Under the pieces are notes generated by a model. The model was not told where the DNA came from. It made no database searches and worked only from the letters and a program-made list of their open reading frames with translations. DNA of 64,000 bases, from contig UQRL01000001.1 of the NCBI GenBank assembly GCA_900543555.1, positions 69,089-133,088 on the forward strand, written 5' to 3'. A program made the translations under genes and the position numbers. Shown piece by piece: positions 1 through 7,880 of the stretch (positions are counted from its first letter, which is position 1; each line of letters opens with the position of its first letter). Source of the DNA: an uncultured Oscillospiraceae bacterium. GTDB taxonomy: Bacteria; Bacillota; Clostridia; Oscillospirales; Acutalibacteraceae.

Positions 1-663
1 ATTGGCGCCACCCCCGAAAGTGACCGGCAGATCCTGCGGCTGACCGAGGGGCTCTATCAAAAATTCGGGCTGAAGCGGGTGTTCTACTCCGCCTACATGC
101 CCGTGGTCAGCGACCGGAACCTGCCCGCCCGGAACACCCCGCCTCCCCTGCTGCGGGAGCACCGGCTCTACCAGGCGGACTGGCTCCTCCGGTTCTACGG
201 CTTCACCGCCGCGGAGATCTTAGACGAGGAGGCCCCGGACTTTGACCCCCTGCTGGACCCCAAATGCTGCTGGGCGGTTCGCCACATGGAGCTCTTCCCC
301 CTAGAGGTGAACAGCGCCCCCTATGAAATGCTGCTGCGGGTGCCGGGCATTGGGGTGAAGAGCGCCCGGCGCATCCGGGCAGCCCGGCGGTATGCCAAAC
401 TGGACTTCCCCGATCTGAAAAAACTGGGGGTGGTGCTGAAGCGGGCTCGGTTCTTCCTCATCTGCCGGGGAAAGAGCCTCTCCCCCCTGCCCACGGATGA
501 CCCGGCGGTCGTTGCGGGGGCCATCCGGGAGGGGTCCCCCTTTCACCGCACCCAGCTGCCGGGGAAAGCGGGCGGAGGGCTGGCCCTGGACCAGCCGGAG
601 CAGCTCTCCCTCTTCGCCCCCACCAAGGAGGATGGTGTAAAATGCCTTACCGGACAAATTTGA
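1..663 (+). CDS. Radical SAM DNA modification/repair-type protein, C-terminal part (5' end outside window)
   Basis: The frame is open from base 1, so the gene starts upstream of the window and only about 220 C-terminal residues are seen. They contain a helix-hairpin-helix-like stretch (LLRVPGIGVKSARRI) followed by a second basic helix, the C-terminal signature of the family named 'putative DNA modification/repair radical SAM protein'. The CxxxCxxC cluster motif must lie upstream. It overlaps the next gene by 22 bp, and that gene is the family's usual partner, so the two are probably translated together. The biochemical reaction is unknown; a role in DNA repair is family lore, not something the sequence proves. 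Confidence 0.8.
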   Translation: MGATPESDRQILRLTEGLYQKFGLKRVFYSAYMPVVSDRNLPARNTPPPLLREHRLYQADWLLRFYGFTAAEILDEEAPDFDPLLDPKCCWAVRHMELFPLEVNSAPYEMLLRVPGIGVKSARRIRAARRYAKLDFPDLKKLGVVLKRARFFLICRGKSLSPLPTDDPAVVAGAIREGSPFHRTQLPGKAGGGLALDQPEQLSLFAPTKEDGVKCLTGQI

Positions 664-1409
664 TCTACCACTACGACGGCTCTTACCAGGGGTTCCTGTG
701 CTGCGTGGCCCAGTGTTTCCAGGCCAAGGAGCTGCCCGTGGACATCCGCGCCCAAGAGGACGAGCAGCAGAGCCTCTTCGGCCGCAGGGACATCCCCACC
801 CGGCTGGACCTGGCCCAGCGGGTGGAGCGGTCCATTCCCCGGAAGATCTCCCCCCAGGCCCACCGCCTGGTGCGGGAGGGGTTTCTCACCTGCCTGCCCC
901 AGCGGGAGATGGCCCTGCTGCGCTTTCTGCTGATGGGCTACAAATACGGCGGGCAGGTGGTCCGGCTCACCACAGAGCCCGTTGTGCACACCCTGGAAAA
1001 GGCCGCCCTTGCCCTGCGAAACGAGGCCCACCACACCCTGGAGTTCCTCCGATTTGCCGACTGCGGGGAATTTCTGGCGGCCCGCATCACCCCCAAAAAC
1101 GCGGTGCTGCCCCTGGTGGCGCCCCACTTCTGCGACCGCCTGCCCAGCGAAAATTTTATGATCTACGACGAGACCCACCAAATGGGCTTTCTCTACCGGG
1201 GCCGCGAGGGGCGGGCAGGGGAGTTTTTCCAGGCGGACCAAGTGGAACTGCCGCCGCCCAGCGGGGAAGAGCTCTGCTGGCAGAACCTGTGGAAGGTGTT
1301 TTACCGCACCATCGCCGTAGAGGGGCGCCGGAACCCCAAGCTGCGGCAAAGCCTGTGCCCCAAGCGGTTTTGGCCCCTGATGACCGAGCTGGAGGGAGAG
1401 CTGGGATAA
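642..1409 (+). CDS. DUF4130 / TIGR03915-type DNA metabolism protein
   Basis: A 255-aa protein beginning with the typical IYHYDGSYQGFLCCV start of the TIGR03915 family, which is related to the uracil-DNA-glycosylase-linked DUF4130 domain and is almost always encoded next to the radical SAM protein found just upstream. The start ATG lies inside the preceding gene, behind an AAGGAGG ribosome site about 10 nt away, which fixes the start and implies translational coupling. Length fits the family. The pair probably acts on a DNA base lesion or modification; that is inference from the family name and context, since no catalytic residue can be assigned here. Confidence 0.8.
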   Translation: MPYRTNLIYHYDGSYQGFLCCVAQCFQAKELPVDIRAQEDEQQSLFGRRDIPTRLDLAQRVERSIPRKISPQAHRLVREGFLTCLPQREMALLRFLLMGYKYGGQVVRLTTEPVVHTLEKAALALRNEAHHTLEFLRFADCGEFLAARITPKNAVLPLVAPHFCDRLPSENFMIYDETHQMGFLYRGREGRAGEFFQADQVELPPPSGEELCWQNLWKVFYRTIAVEGRRNPKLRQSLCPKRFWPLMTELEGELG

Positions 1410-1440
1410 GCCACCCCAGCGGGAAAATATCCAAAAATAG

Positions 1441-2883
1441 CGGGAACCCCATCAAAAATCCTTCTTCTATGAGGAATCAAAACGGTTCAGCCAGGCCCTG
1501 CACGCCTCCACGCTGCCGGAGGAGGCCATGGACGCCGTCAGCGCCAACCTGTCCATCTTGAAGTCCCCCACCGTCCTGCGCCAGACGGACGGCAGGCTTT
1601 GGGCCTGGGAGGGCTGCTGCGACACGGTGGGCAGCTGCCATGGGAGCTGCACCCACGTGTGGAACTACGCCCAGGCCATCCCCCACCTGTTCCCCATGCT
1701 GGAGCGCACCTTCCGCAACGCGGAATTCCACGAGGACCAAAACGAGGAGGGGCACCAGGAGTTCCGCTCTGCCCTGCCCATCCGCAAGTCGGGCAACACC
1801 TTCCACGCCGCCTCCGACGGGCAGCTGGGGGGCATTATGAAAATGTACCGGGAGTGGCGCATCGGCGGGGACCTGGAGTTCCTGCAGGAGTATTGGCCCC
1901 TGATGAAGAAGAGCCTGGATTACTGCATCCGCACCTGGGACAAAAAGCGGGAAGGCGTGCTGAAAGAGCCCCACCACAACACCTATGACATTGAATTCTG
2001 GGGCGCGGACGGCATGTGCTCCTCCTTCTATCTGGGGGCCCTGGCGGCCATGAGCCGCATGGGGAAGGCCCTGGGCCAGGACGTCTCCGAGTATGAGGAG
2101 CTGTACCGCCGGGGGCGGGAGTATTTGGAGACCCGCCTCTTCAACGGGGAATACTTCTACCAGCAGGTGGAGTGGGAGACCTTGGAGGCCAAGATGGACC
2201 TGGAGAAGGAGCCCGCCTCCAGCCGGGCGCTGATGGAGCGGGAAGGCCCCAAGTACCAGTACGGCCAGGGCTGCATCTCCGACGGCGTGCTGGGCGCGTG
2301 GATGGCCAAGGTCTGCGGCCTGGGCGACATCCTGGACCCGGAAAAGGTGAAAAGCCACCTGCTCTCCGTGTACCGGTACAACTTCAAGCGGGACCTGAGC
2401 ACCCACGAGAATCCCCAGCGGCCCGGCTATGCCCTGGGGGATGAGGGGGGCCTGCTGCTGTGCTCCTGGCCCCGGGGCGGGCGGCCCTCCCTCCCCTTCG
2501 TGTACAGCGACGAGGTGTGGACCGGCATCGAGCACCAGGTGGCCTCTCACCTGATGATGTTCGGCTGCATGAAGGAGGCGGAGGACATCCTATCCGCCTG
2601 CCGCGGCCGGTATGACGGGGAGAAGCGGAACCCCTACGACGAGTACGAGTGCGGCCACTGGTACGCCCGGGCGCTGGCCTCCTATTCCTACCTGCAGGCC
2701 TACGGCGGCATGCGCTATGACGCCGTGGGGAAGACCCTGTACCTGAGCTCCCAAAACGCCCAGGAGTTCACCCTGTTCCTGTGCACCGCCACCGGCTACG
2801 GCACGGTGACCCTTCGCAACGGGGCCGCAGAGGTCCATGTGGCCAAGGGCCAGATCCCCGTGGAGCACATTGTCATCTCCTGA
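1441..2883 (+). pseudogene. GH116 (glucosylceramidase-like, DUF608) catalytic domain, N-terminally truncated
   Basis: The reading frame carries GH116 hallmarks: WEGCCDTVGSCHGSCTHVWNY, EPHHNTYDIEFWG (its Glu is the likely nucleophile region), EVWTGIEHQVASHLM and RNPYDEYECGHWYARAL. Homologous-looking sequence runs in frame upstream of the first ATG (1528), through FFYEESKRFSQAL, back to an in-frame TAG at 1438-1440. The roughly 480 codons match the C-terminal (alpha/alpha)6 domain only. The N-terminal beta-sandwich half of an approximately 800-aa family member is absent, and gene 642-1409 stops just 31 bp before. I infer a deletion remnant. A shortened protein from ATG 1528 (451 aa) could still be made, but no clear ribosome site precedes it. 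Confidence 0.75.
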
Positions 2884-2958
2884 GCTCCGCCGAACAGACA
2901 GGGGGGCTAAAGCGCCGGCCTGAGAAGGCCAGCTCCCCCAGACCGGCAAAAAGCAAAG

Positions 2959-2999
2959 AGGACCGCTGTCCCAACCGGGACGGCGGTCCTTTCTTTTTT
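2959..2999. terminator. Bidirectional terminator
   Basis: A 14-bp stem (AGGACCGCTGTCCC with one G-T wobble), an AACC loop and a TTCTTTTTT tail; the other strand also has a T-rich tail. It sits between convergent genes, the GH116 remnant and ilvN. Confidence 0.9.
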
Positions 3000-3005
3000 C
3001 TCCAG

Positions 3006-3476
3006 TCAGCCCCGCTCCAGGGCGATGACCCCGGTGCGGGAGATCTCCCGGATGCCGTAGGGGCGCAGCAGGTCCAGCAGCGTCTCGCAGCGCTCGTGCT
3101 CCCCGGCGTATTTCAGCGTCACCGTGGACTTGGAGACATCGGCCACCTCGGCCTTCATCAGGGCGGCAATCTCGTTGACCTTGCCCAGGGTGGCGGGGTC
3201 GCAGGCCACCTTCACCAGCAGCAGCTCGGCGGTGACAGCGTCCGGCCCCAAGGAGCGCACCTTGATGACCGGGATGACCTTGTTCAGCTGCTTCTCCACC
3301 TGTTCCAGGATGTGGTCATCCCCCTGGCCCACAATGGTCATCCGGGACATGGTGGTGTCCTCGGTGGTGCCCACGGCCAGGCTGTCGATGTTGTAGCCCC
3401 GCCGGGCGAACAGGCTTACCACCTTAGAGAGCACGCCTGGCTGGTTTTCCACCAGCACGGATAGAGTGTATTTCAC
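3006..3476 (-). CDS. ilvN: Acetolactate synthase small (regulatory) subunit
   Basis: A 156-aa protein with the ACT-domain start KYTLSVLVENQPGVLSKVV and RRGYNIDSLAVGTTED, diagnostic for IlvN/IlvH, followed by the second ACT-like half. It binds the catalytic subunit IlvB and confers valine feedback control in branched-chain amino acid synthesis. The start chosen is GTG 3476, because AAAGGAG lies about 10 nt upstream and the family alignment begins at the next codon; the longer open frame upstream lies within ilvB. It begins 16 bp after the ilvB stop, so the two are co-transcribed. It is the last gene of the rimI-led operon and ends at the terminator at 2959-2999. Confidence 0.95.
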   Translation of the reverse strand: MKYTLSVLVENQPGVLSKVVSLFARRGYNIDSLAVGTTEDTTMSRMTIVGQGDDHILEQVEKQLNKVIPVIKVRSLGPDAVTAELLLVKVACDPATLGKVNEIAALMKAEVADVSKSTVTLKYAGEHERCETLLDLLRPYGIREISRTGVIALERG

Positions 3477-3492
3477 GGCAGCATCTCTCCTT

Positions 3493-5121
3493 TCACACCG
3501 AGGGGGTTTCCGGGTCCACCCGGCACACCAGCACATAGGGCCGGGGGGACTGGAGCATTTCCTTTGCCAGGCGCTCCGCCTCCCGGTTGTTTTTGGCCAG
3601 GGCGGCGGGGATGCCGTAAGCGCGGCACAACGCCACAAAGTCCGGGTTGCCGTCCATGTGGGTGCCGATGTGGCGCCGGGCGTAGCGGCTGTTCTGATAC
3701 TCCCGCACCATGCCCAGGCGGCGGTTGTCAAAGACCACGACCTTCAGCGGCGCGTGAGAGGCTGCCACCGTAGCCAGCTCGCACAGGCTCATTTGAAAGG
3801 CACCGTCTCCGCACACGGCCAGCACCTGGCGCCGGGGCTTTGCCAGCTTGGCCCCCAAAGCCGCGGGCAGGGCGTAGCCCATGGTGCCCAGGCCCCCGCT
3901 GGTGAGGAAGCGCCCCTCCTTCTGGGTGAAGTTGATGGCCGCCCAAATCTGCCCCTGGCCCGGGTCGGCGGTGAGGATGGCGTCCTCCTCCATCATGGCG
4001 GAGAGGGCGCGGATGAAGGAGCGGGGCTCCACAGTGTCCTCCCGGTCCTGGCCCCGGGGGACGAACTCCCGCTTGTAGCGCAGAACGCGCTCCACCCAGT
4101 CCCGGCACTCCACCGGCTGCACCTTCTCCGCCAGGGCGGCCAGCACCTGCTTCACGTCCCCCACGATGGGCACGTCTACCCGCATGTTTTTGCCGATCTC
4201 CGCCGGGTCGATGTCGATGTGGATGACCTTGGCCTGCTCCGCGATCTGGTTGGGCAGGGCAATGGCCCTGTCCCCCACCCGGGCCCCGCACAGGACGATC
4301 AGGTCCGCCTCGCCAATGGCCCGGTTGGCGTAGCTGCGGCCGAACTTGCCGATCATCCCCAGGTAGACGGGGCTGTCCATGGGCATGACCCCAATGCCCA
4401 TCATGGTAGAGACAATGGGGATGCCGCTCTTCTGGGCAAAGGCGGTCATCTCCTCCCGGGCGCCGGAGAGCACCACCCCGCCCCCACAGCAGATAACGGG
4501 CCGCTTGGCCTGGGAGATGGCCTCCAGCGCCCGCTTAATCTGCAGGGGGTGGCCCGCCGTTTTGGGCTTATAGCCGGGGATGTCCGCCGCCTCCGGATAG
4601 TGGAAGGACTCCGCCAGCGCCTCCTGCACGTCCTCGGGCACGTCGATGAGCACCGGACCCGGCCGGCCCGTGGCGGCGATGTGGAAGGCCTCTTTAAACA
4701 CCCGGGGCAGGTCCTCCACAGACTTCACCAGGTAGCTGTGCTTGGTGAAGGACTCGCAGGCGCCGGTGATGTCCGCCTCTTGAAACACATCCCGGCCCAG
4801 CTGCTCCAGGTTCACCTGGCCGGTGATGGCGACAATGGGGATGGAGTCCATATAGGCCGTGGCAATGCCGGTGATCAAATTGGTGGCCCCGGGGCCCGAG
4901 GTGGCCACGCACACCCCCGGCCTGCCGCTGGCCCGGGCATAGCCGCTGGCCATGTGGGCGGCGTTCTGCTCAGAGCGCACCAGCACATGCCGGATGGGGG
5001 AATCGTAGAGCGCGTCATAAAAGGGGCAGATGGCCGCCCCCGGATAGCCAAAGAGGATGTCCACCCCCTCTGCCTCCAAACATTTCACCATAATCTCTCC
5101 GCCTGTGAGCATCGTTCCCAT
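3493..5121 (-). CDS. ilvB: Acetolactate synthase large (catalytic) subunit
   Basis: A ThDP-dependent enzyme of 542 aa that condenses two pyruvates, or pyruvate with 2-oxobutyrate, in the first committed step of valine, leucine and isoleucine synthesis. Visible motifs are the catalytic glutamate in VRSEQNAAHMASGYAR (about residue 51) and the ThDP/Mg motif CGDGAFQMSLCEL with DNRRLGM near residue 430. Length is normal. The start chosen is ATG 5121, which has GGAAGGAG 10 nt upstream; an in-frame TTG at 5130 is too close to that site, and ATG 5112 remains possible. It follows the lipoprotein stop after 5 bp. No leucine-type leader or T-box is visible because the gene is internal to an operon. Confidence 0.95.
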   Translation of the reverse strand: MGTMLTGGEIMVKCLEAEGVDILFGYPGAAICPFYDALYDSPIRHVLVRSEQNAAHMASGYARASGRPGVCVATSGPGATNLITGIATAYMDSIPIVAITGQVNLEQLGRDVFQEADITGACESFTKHSYLVKSVEDLPRVFKEAFHIAATGRPGPVLIDVPEDVQEALAESFHYPEAADIPGYKPKTAGHPLQIKRALEAISQAKRPVICCGGGVVLSGAREEMTAFAQKSGIPIVSTMMGIGVMPMDSPVYLGMIGKFGRSYANRAIGEADLIVLCGARVGDRAIALPNQIAEQAKVIHIDIDPAEIGKNMRVDVPIVGDVKQVLAALAEKVQPVECRDWVERVLRYKREFVPRGQDREDTVEPRSFIRALSAMMEEDAILTADPGQGQIWAAINFTQKEGRFLTSGGLGTMGYALPAALGAKLAKPRRQVLAVCGDGAFQMSLCELATVAASHAPLKVVVFDNRRLGMVREYQNSRYARRHIGTHMDGNPDFVALCRAYGIPAALAKNNREAERLAKEMLQSPRPYVLVCRVDPETPSV

Positions 5122-5126
5122 CTCCC

Positions 5127-5651
5127 TCAAGCTCCTTCCGGCAGGAAAGAGGCCCCGTCAAAGGTGAGCCCCAGCTGCCCGCCGGAATAGGTATAGCCCT
5201 CCCCGCTGGGGGAAAGGCGCATCTCTCCCACGTCGCTGCCCGCCACGCCCTGGGCGGTGCTTTCCGTGGGGGCCAGCACATAGGCGCCCCCTTCCTGGGT
5301 GTAGGTCCCGGTGATGAGGGCGGTGCCGTCATAGAAGGTGGCGGCCAGCTGGAAGCTGCCGTCCTGGTACAGGGTGAGGGTGGGCTCGTAGCCCGCCTCC
5401 GCCCCGGAATCCTGCTGCACCAAAACCAGCACAGCCTCCTGGGCGCTCTGCTCCCCCTCGCTTTGCGCCCCACTGGAAGCAGGCGCTTCCGAGGCCGGGC
5501 TCTCCTCCGGGAGGCTCTGGCTCTGCGGCAGGGCAGCCTGGCTCTCCTGGCTTTGAGGCGCGGCGCTGGAGACCTCATCCTGCCCGCCGCAGGCGGAAAG
5601 GCACAGGCCCAATAGGCAGGCGCCGAGGAGGGCGTACAGTCGCTTTTTCAT
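5127..5651 (-). CDS. Small secreted lipoprotein, unknown function
   Basis: A 174-aa protein with a lysine start, a hydrophobic stretch and the lipobox LSAC at residues 18-21, so it should be processed and anchored to the outer face of the membrane. A Ser/Gln/Glu/Ala-rich linker (about residues 25-70) leads to a C-terminal domain of roughly 100 residues rich in short beta-type segments (LTLYQDGSFQLAATFYDG, ITGTYTQEGGAYVL). That pattern resembles small lipocalin-like extracellular domains, but I do not recognise the family. It lies 13 bp after tsaD and 5 bp before ilvB, so it shares their transcript without an obvious functional link. Confidence 0.8.
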   Translation of the reverse strand: MKKRLYALLGACLLGLCLSACGGQDEVSSAAPQSQESQAALPQSQSLPEESPASEAPASSGAQSEGEQSAQEAVLVLVQQDSGAEAGYEPTLTLYQDGSFQLAATFYDGTALITGTYTQEGGAYVLAPTESTAQGVAGSDVGEMRLSPSGEGYTYSGGQLGLTFDGASFLPEGA

Positions 5652-5664
5652 CCTACCCGCCTCC

Positions 5665-6669
5665 TCACTCAATAGACCGCTGGGCACAGGCGTTTAAGTC
5701 CATGCCCGCGGTGTTCCCCGCCAGGAACTCGTAATAGCCCTGGGAGGCGATCATGGCGGCGTTGTCCCCGCACAGGGACTTGTCCGGCAGGTAGAGGGTT
5801 AAGCCCCTCTCCCCGGCCAGGCGCTCCAGCTCCCGGCGCAGCAGCCGGTTGGCGGAGACGCCCCCGGCGGCGGCCAGGGTCTTGGCGCCGGTCATCTCCG
5901 CGGCCTGGAAGAAGTTCTCCGTCAGGCAGGAGACCACCGCCCGCCGGTAGGAGGCGCACAGATCCGGCACGGAGATCTCCTCTCCCTTTTGCCGGGCGTT
6001 GTTCAAAAGGTTCAGCACGGCGGTTTTCAGGCCGGAAAAGCTGAAGTCCAGAGGCGCGCCCTCCACATGGGGGTGGGGCAGCTTGTAGGCGGCAGGGTTC
6101 CCCTCCTCGGCGATGCGGTCCATCTCCACCCCGCCGGGGTAGGGGATGCCCATGGCTCTCGCAGCCTTATCAAAAGCCTCTCCCGCGGCGTCATCGCGGG
6201 TGCGGCCCAATATTTTCAGCTTTGTATAGTCCTCTACCTGGACGATATGGCTGTGCCCCCCCGACACCACCAGGCACAGGAAGGGGGGCTCCAGCCCCGG
6301 GCTGCTCAAATAGTTGGAGGCGATGTGCCCCCGCAGGTGGTGCACCGGGATCAGGGGCAGGCCCGTGGAGAGGGCCAACCCCTTGGCGAAGTTCACCCCC
6401 ACCAGCAGGGCCCCGATCAGCCCCGGGGCATAGGTGACGGCGATGCCGTCCAGGTCCGCAAGGGACTTGCCCGCCCGGGAAAGAGCCTCCTGCACCACGC
6501 CCACAATGGCCTCGCTGTGGCGGCGGGAGGCGATCTCCGGCACCACGCCCCCGTAGATCTTGTGCTCCTCCACCTGAGAGGCGATCACAGAGGAAAGGAT
6601 GGTTCTGCCGTCCTCCACCAGGGCGGCGGCGGTCTCGTCGCAAGAGCTTTCAATGCCTAACAGGATCAT
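5665..6669 (-). CDS. tsaD: tRNA N6-adenosine threonylcarbamoyltransferase
   Basis: A 334-aa protein of normal length that transfers the threonylcarbamoyl group to A37 of ANN-decoding tRNAs, working with TsaB and TsaE in the cytoplasm. Evidence is the N-terminal GIESSCDETAAAL motif, the metal-binding HxxxH at His111/His115 (VHHLRGHIASNY), and the C-terminal AAAGGVSANRLLR. It overlaps rimI by 4 bp (ATGA). tsaB and tsaE, often found beside rimI-tsaD in Firmicutes, are not in this operon. Confidence 0.97.
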   Translation of the reverse strand: MILLGIESSCDETAAALVEDGRTILSSVIASQVEEHKIYGGVVPEIASRRHSEAIVGVVQEALSRAGKSLADLDGIAVTYAPGLIGALLVGVNFAKGLALSTGLPLIPVHHLRGHIASNYLSSPGLEPPFLCLVVSGGHSHIVQVEDYTKLKILGRTRDDAAGEAFDKAARAMGIPYPGGVEMDRIAEEGNPAAYKLPHPHVEGAPLDFSFSGLKTAVLNLLNNARQKGEEISVPDLCASYRRAVVSCLTENFFQAAEMTGAKTLAAAGGVSANRLLRRELERLAGERGLTLYLPDKSLCGDNAAMIASQGYYEFLAGNTAGMDLNACAQRSIE

Positions 6670-7118
6670 GCTTCACCCTCCTTGGGAAACCGCCGGGTGA
6701 GGATGAGGGCGTCCTCGGTGGGGTCGTTGTAAAAGTTCCGGCGGCGGCCCTCCTCCGCAAAGCCCAGCTTGGTGTAAAGCCCCACCGCCGCCCGGTTGGA
6801 GGGGCGCACCTCCAGGGAGATGAACTCGGCCCGCTGGCGCCGGGCCTCTGCGGCCAGCGCCTCCACAATGGCCGAGCCCACCCCCTTGCGCCGGTGATGG
6901 CCGAACACGGCGATGTTGTCGATGTAGCATTCCATGTGGGAGCAGTGCATGCCCCCATAGCCCAGAATCTTGTCCCCGTCCACCGCGGTGACAAAATAGG
7001 CCCGGGGGTTGTCCACCTCGTCCTCCAAAGCCTTCCGGCTCCAGGGGCGGGAGAAGCAGAGCTTTTCCAGCTCCGCCAGAATCTCACAGTGCTCCTTCTC
7101 CATTTTCACAATCTGCAT
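6666..7118 (-). CDS. rimI: Ribosomal protein alanine N-acetyltransferase (GNAT)
   Basis: A 150-aa GNAT protein. The acetyl-CoA loop is HHRRKGVGSAIVEAL, and LEVRPSNRAAVGLYTKLGF is the conserved RimI segment ending in the Tyr that contacts CoA. RimI acetylates the N-terminal alanine of ribosomal protein bS18 in E. coli. Its 4-bp overlap with tsaD is the usual pairing and supports the name over a generic GNAT. It is the first gene of the operon: a consensus promoter lies 56 nt upstream of its ATG. Confidence 0.9.
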   Translation of the reverse strand: MQIVKMEKEHCEILAELEKLCFSRPWSRKALEDEVDNPRAYFVTAVDGDKILGYGGMHCSHMECYIDNIAVFGHHRRKGVGSAIVEALAAEARRQRAEFISLEVRPSNRAAVGLYTKLGFAEEGRRRNFYNDPTEDALILTRRFPKEGEA

Positions 7119-7173
7119 AGGTCTCTTCTTCTATCCTTTCCACACTCTGCGGGTTTCCATGTGCAACACAGCT

Positions 7174-7202
7174 ATTATAAACTGTGAGGCGGCAAAACTC
7201 AA
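7174..7202 (-). promoter_or_regulatory. SigmaA promoter of rimI-tsaD-lipoprotein-ilvBN
   Basis: On the minus strand, TTGAGT (7202-7197), a 17-bp spacer and TATAAT (7179-7174). The match to the vegetative consensus is near perfect and the site is placed correctly before rimI. Confidence 0.85.
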
Positions 7203-7206
7203 GGAA

Positions 7207-7320
7207 GGGCGGCAAATTTCTGAGAAGCCGCCCCCCAGCGCAAAGAACGCGCCACCCTGCTGCCGCAAGGTTCTGCGGCGCAGCGGCAGCGCGTTCCTGG
7301 GCTCAAGGGATGGGCCCTTG
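7207..7320. repeat. Intergenic cluster of three hairpins
   Basis: Between the phosphatase stop and the rimI promoter lie a GGGCGGC/GCCGCCC hairpin (7207-7233), a long imperfect palindrome (7245-7296, arms of about 23 nt sharing GAACGCGC and GCCGCA), and CAAGGG/CCCTTG (7304-7320). None is followed by a T-run on the minus strand, so they are not ordinary terminators. A CAAAGA connector before the middle hairpin resembles the one in the hairpin string at 63875-63950. Confidence 0.5.
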
Positions 7321-7343
7321 TTTTCCCGGGGCGCAAGCCCTTG

Positions 7344-7835
7344 TCAGGGCTGGGGCCGGTTCCCCCTTTGGAAGGGAGGGGGCTGCAGGGTGTTGTCAAA
7401 CACCAGCAGCCGGGTGACAAAGTCCTCGTAAAAGGTCTCCAGCTGCTGGCACAGCTTGTCCCGGCAGGCCCGGTAGACCTCAAGGCCCTCCCCATAGGGG
7501 TCGGCAATGTACTTGGGAATGTAGATCTTTGTCTGGGGCACGCCTGCCTGGCCCAGTATGTAGCCGTGGGTCTTGGACATGGGGAAGTACAGGTCCCACA
7601 CAGGCAGCTCCTCCCCCGTAATGCGCCGGGCGGTGTGCTCGGAGATATCCACCCCAATCTCCCGGCAGGCAGCCACCGCGTTTTCTGAAACGGGCATGCC
7701 GTCCACCGCCGAAAGCCCCGCGCTTTGGCACAGCACCCGCTCTTCCATGCCCCGCTCCTGCATCATTTTGCGGAAGATCCCCTCCGCCATGGGGCTCCGG
7801 CAGGTGTTGCCGGTGCACACAAACAAGATTTTCAA
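7344..7835 (-). CDS. Low-molecular-weight protein tyrosine phosphatase
   Basis: A 163-aa LMW-PTP. The phosphate-binding loop CTGNTCRS carries the nucleophile Cys7 and Arg13; the general-acid loop is ADPYG with Asp112. In Firmicutes such proteins dephosphorylate phosphotyrosine or phosphoarginine (YwlE type); which applies cannot be read here. The last 15 residues (QPPPFQRG and on) are proline-rich and look like a recent extension into intergenic sequence. It is the last gene of the dus-polA-rlmA operon, 45 bp after rlmA, and its 3' flank holds the hairpin cluster. Confidence 0.9.
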   Translation of the reverse strand: MKILFVCTGNTCRSPMAEGIFRKMMQERGMEERVLCQSAGLSAVDGMPVSENAVAACREIGVDISEHTARRITGEELPVWDLYFPMSKTHGYILGQAGVPQTKIYIPKYIADPYGEGLEVYRACRDKLCQQLETFYEDFVTRLLVFDNTLQPPPFQRGNRPQP

Positions 7836-7880
7836 TCCAATCTCTTCCTTTCTATAAGGCCATCCGGGCCGGGCCCGGCG

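Noticed and set aside
5121..5130. TTG 5130 as the ilvB start
   Set aside because: It lies 1 nt from the GGAAGGAG site, too close for initiation; ATG 5121 has a 10-nt spacer.
3466..5190. A 574-codon open frame on the plus strand opposite ilvB
   Set aside because: It mirrors the ilvB frame, has a His/Gly/Leu/Ala composition typical of antisense reading of GC-rich genes, and no domain. Similar long antisense frames occur over polA, the YfhO gene, the ATPase and DUF4091.
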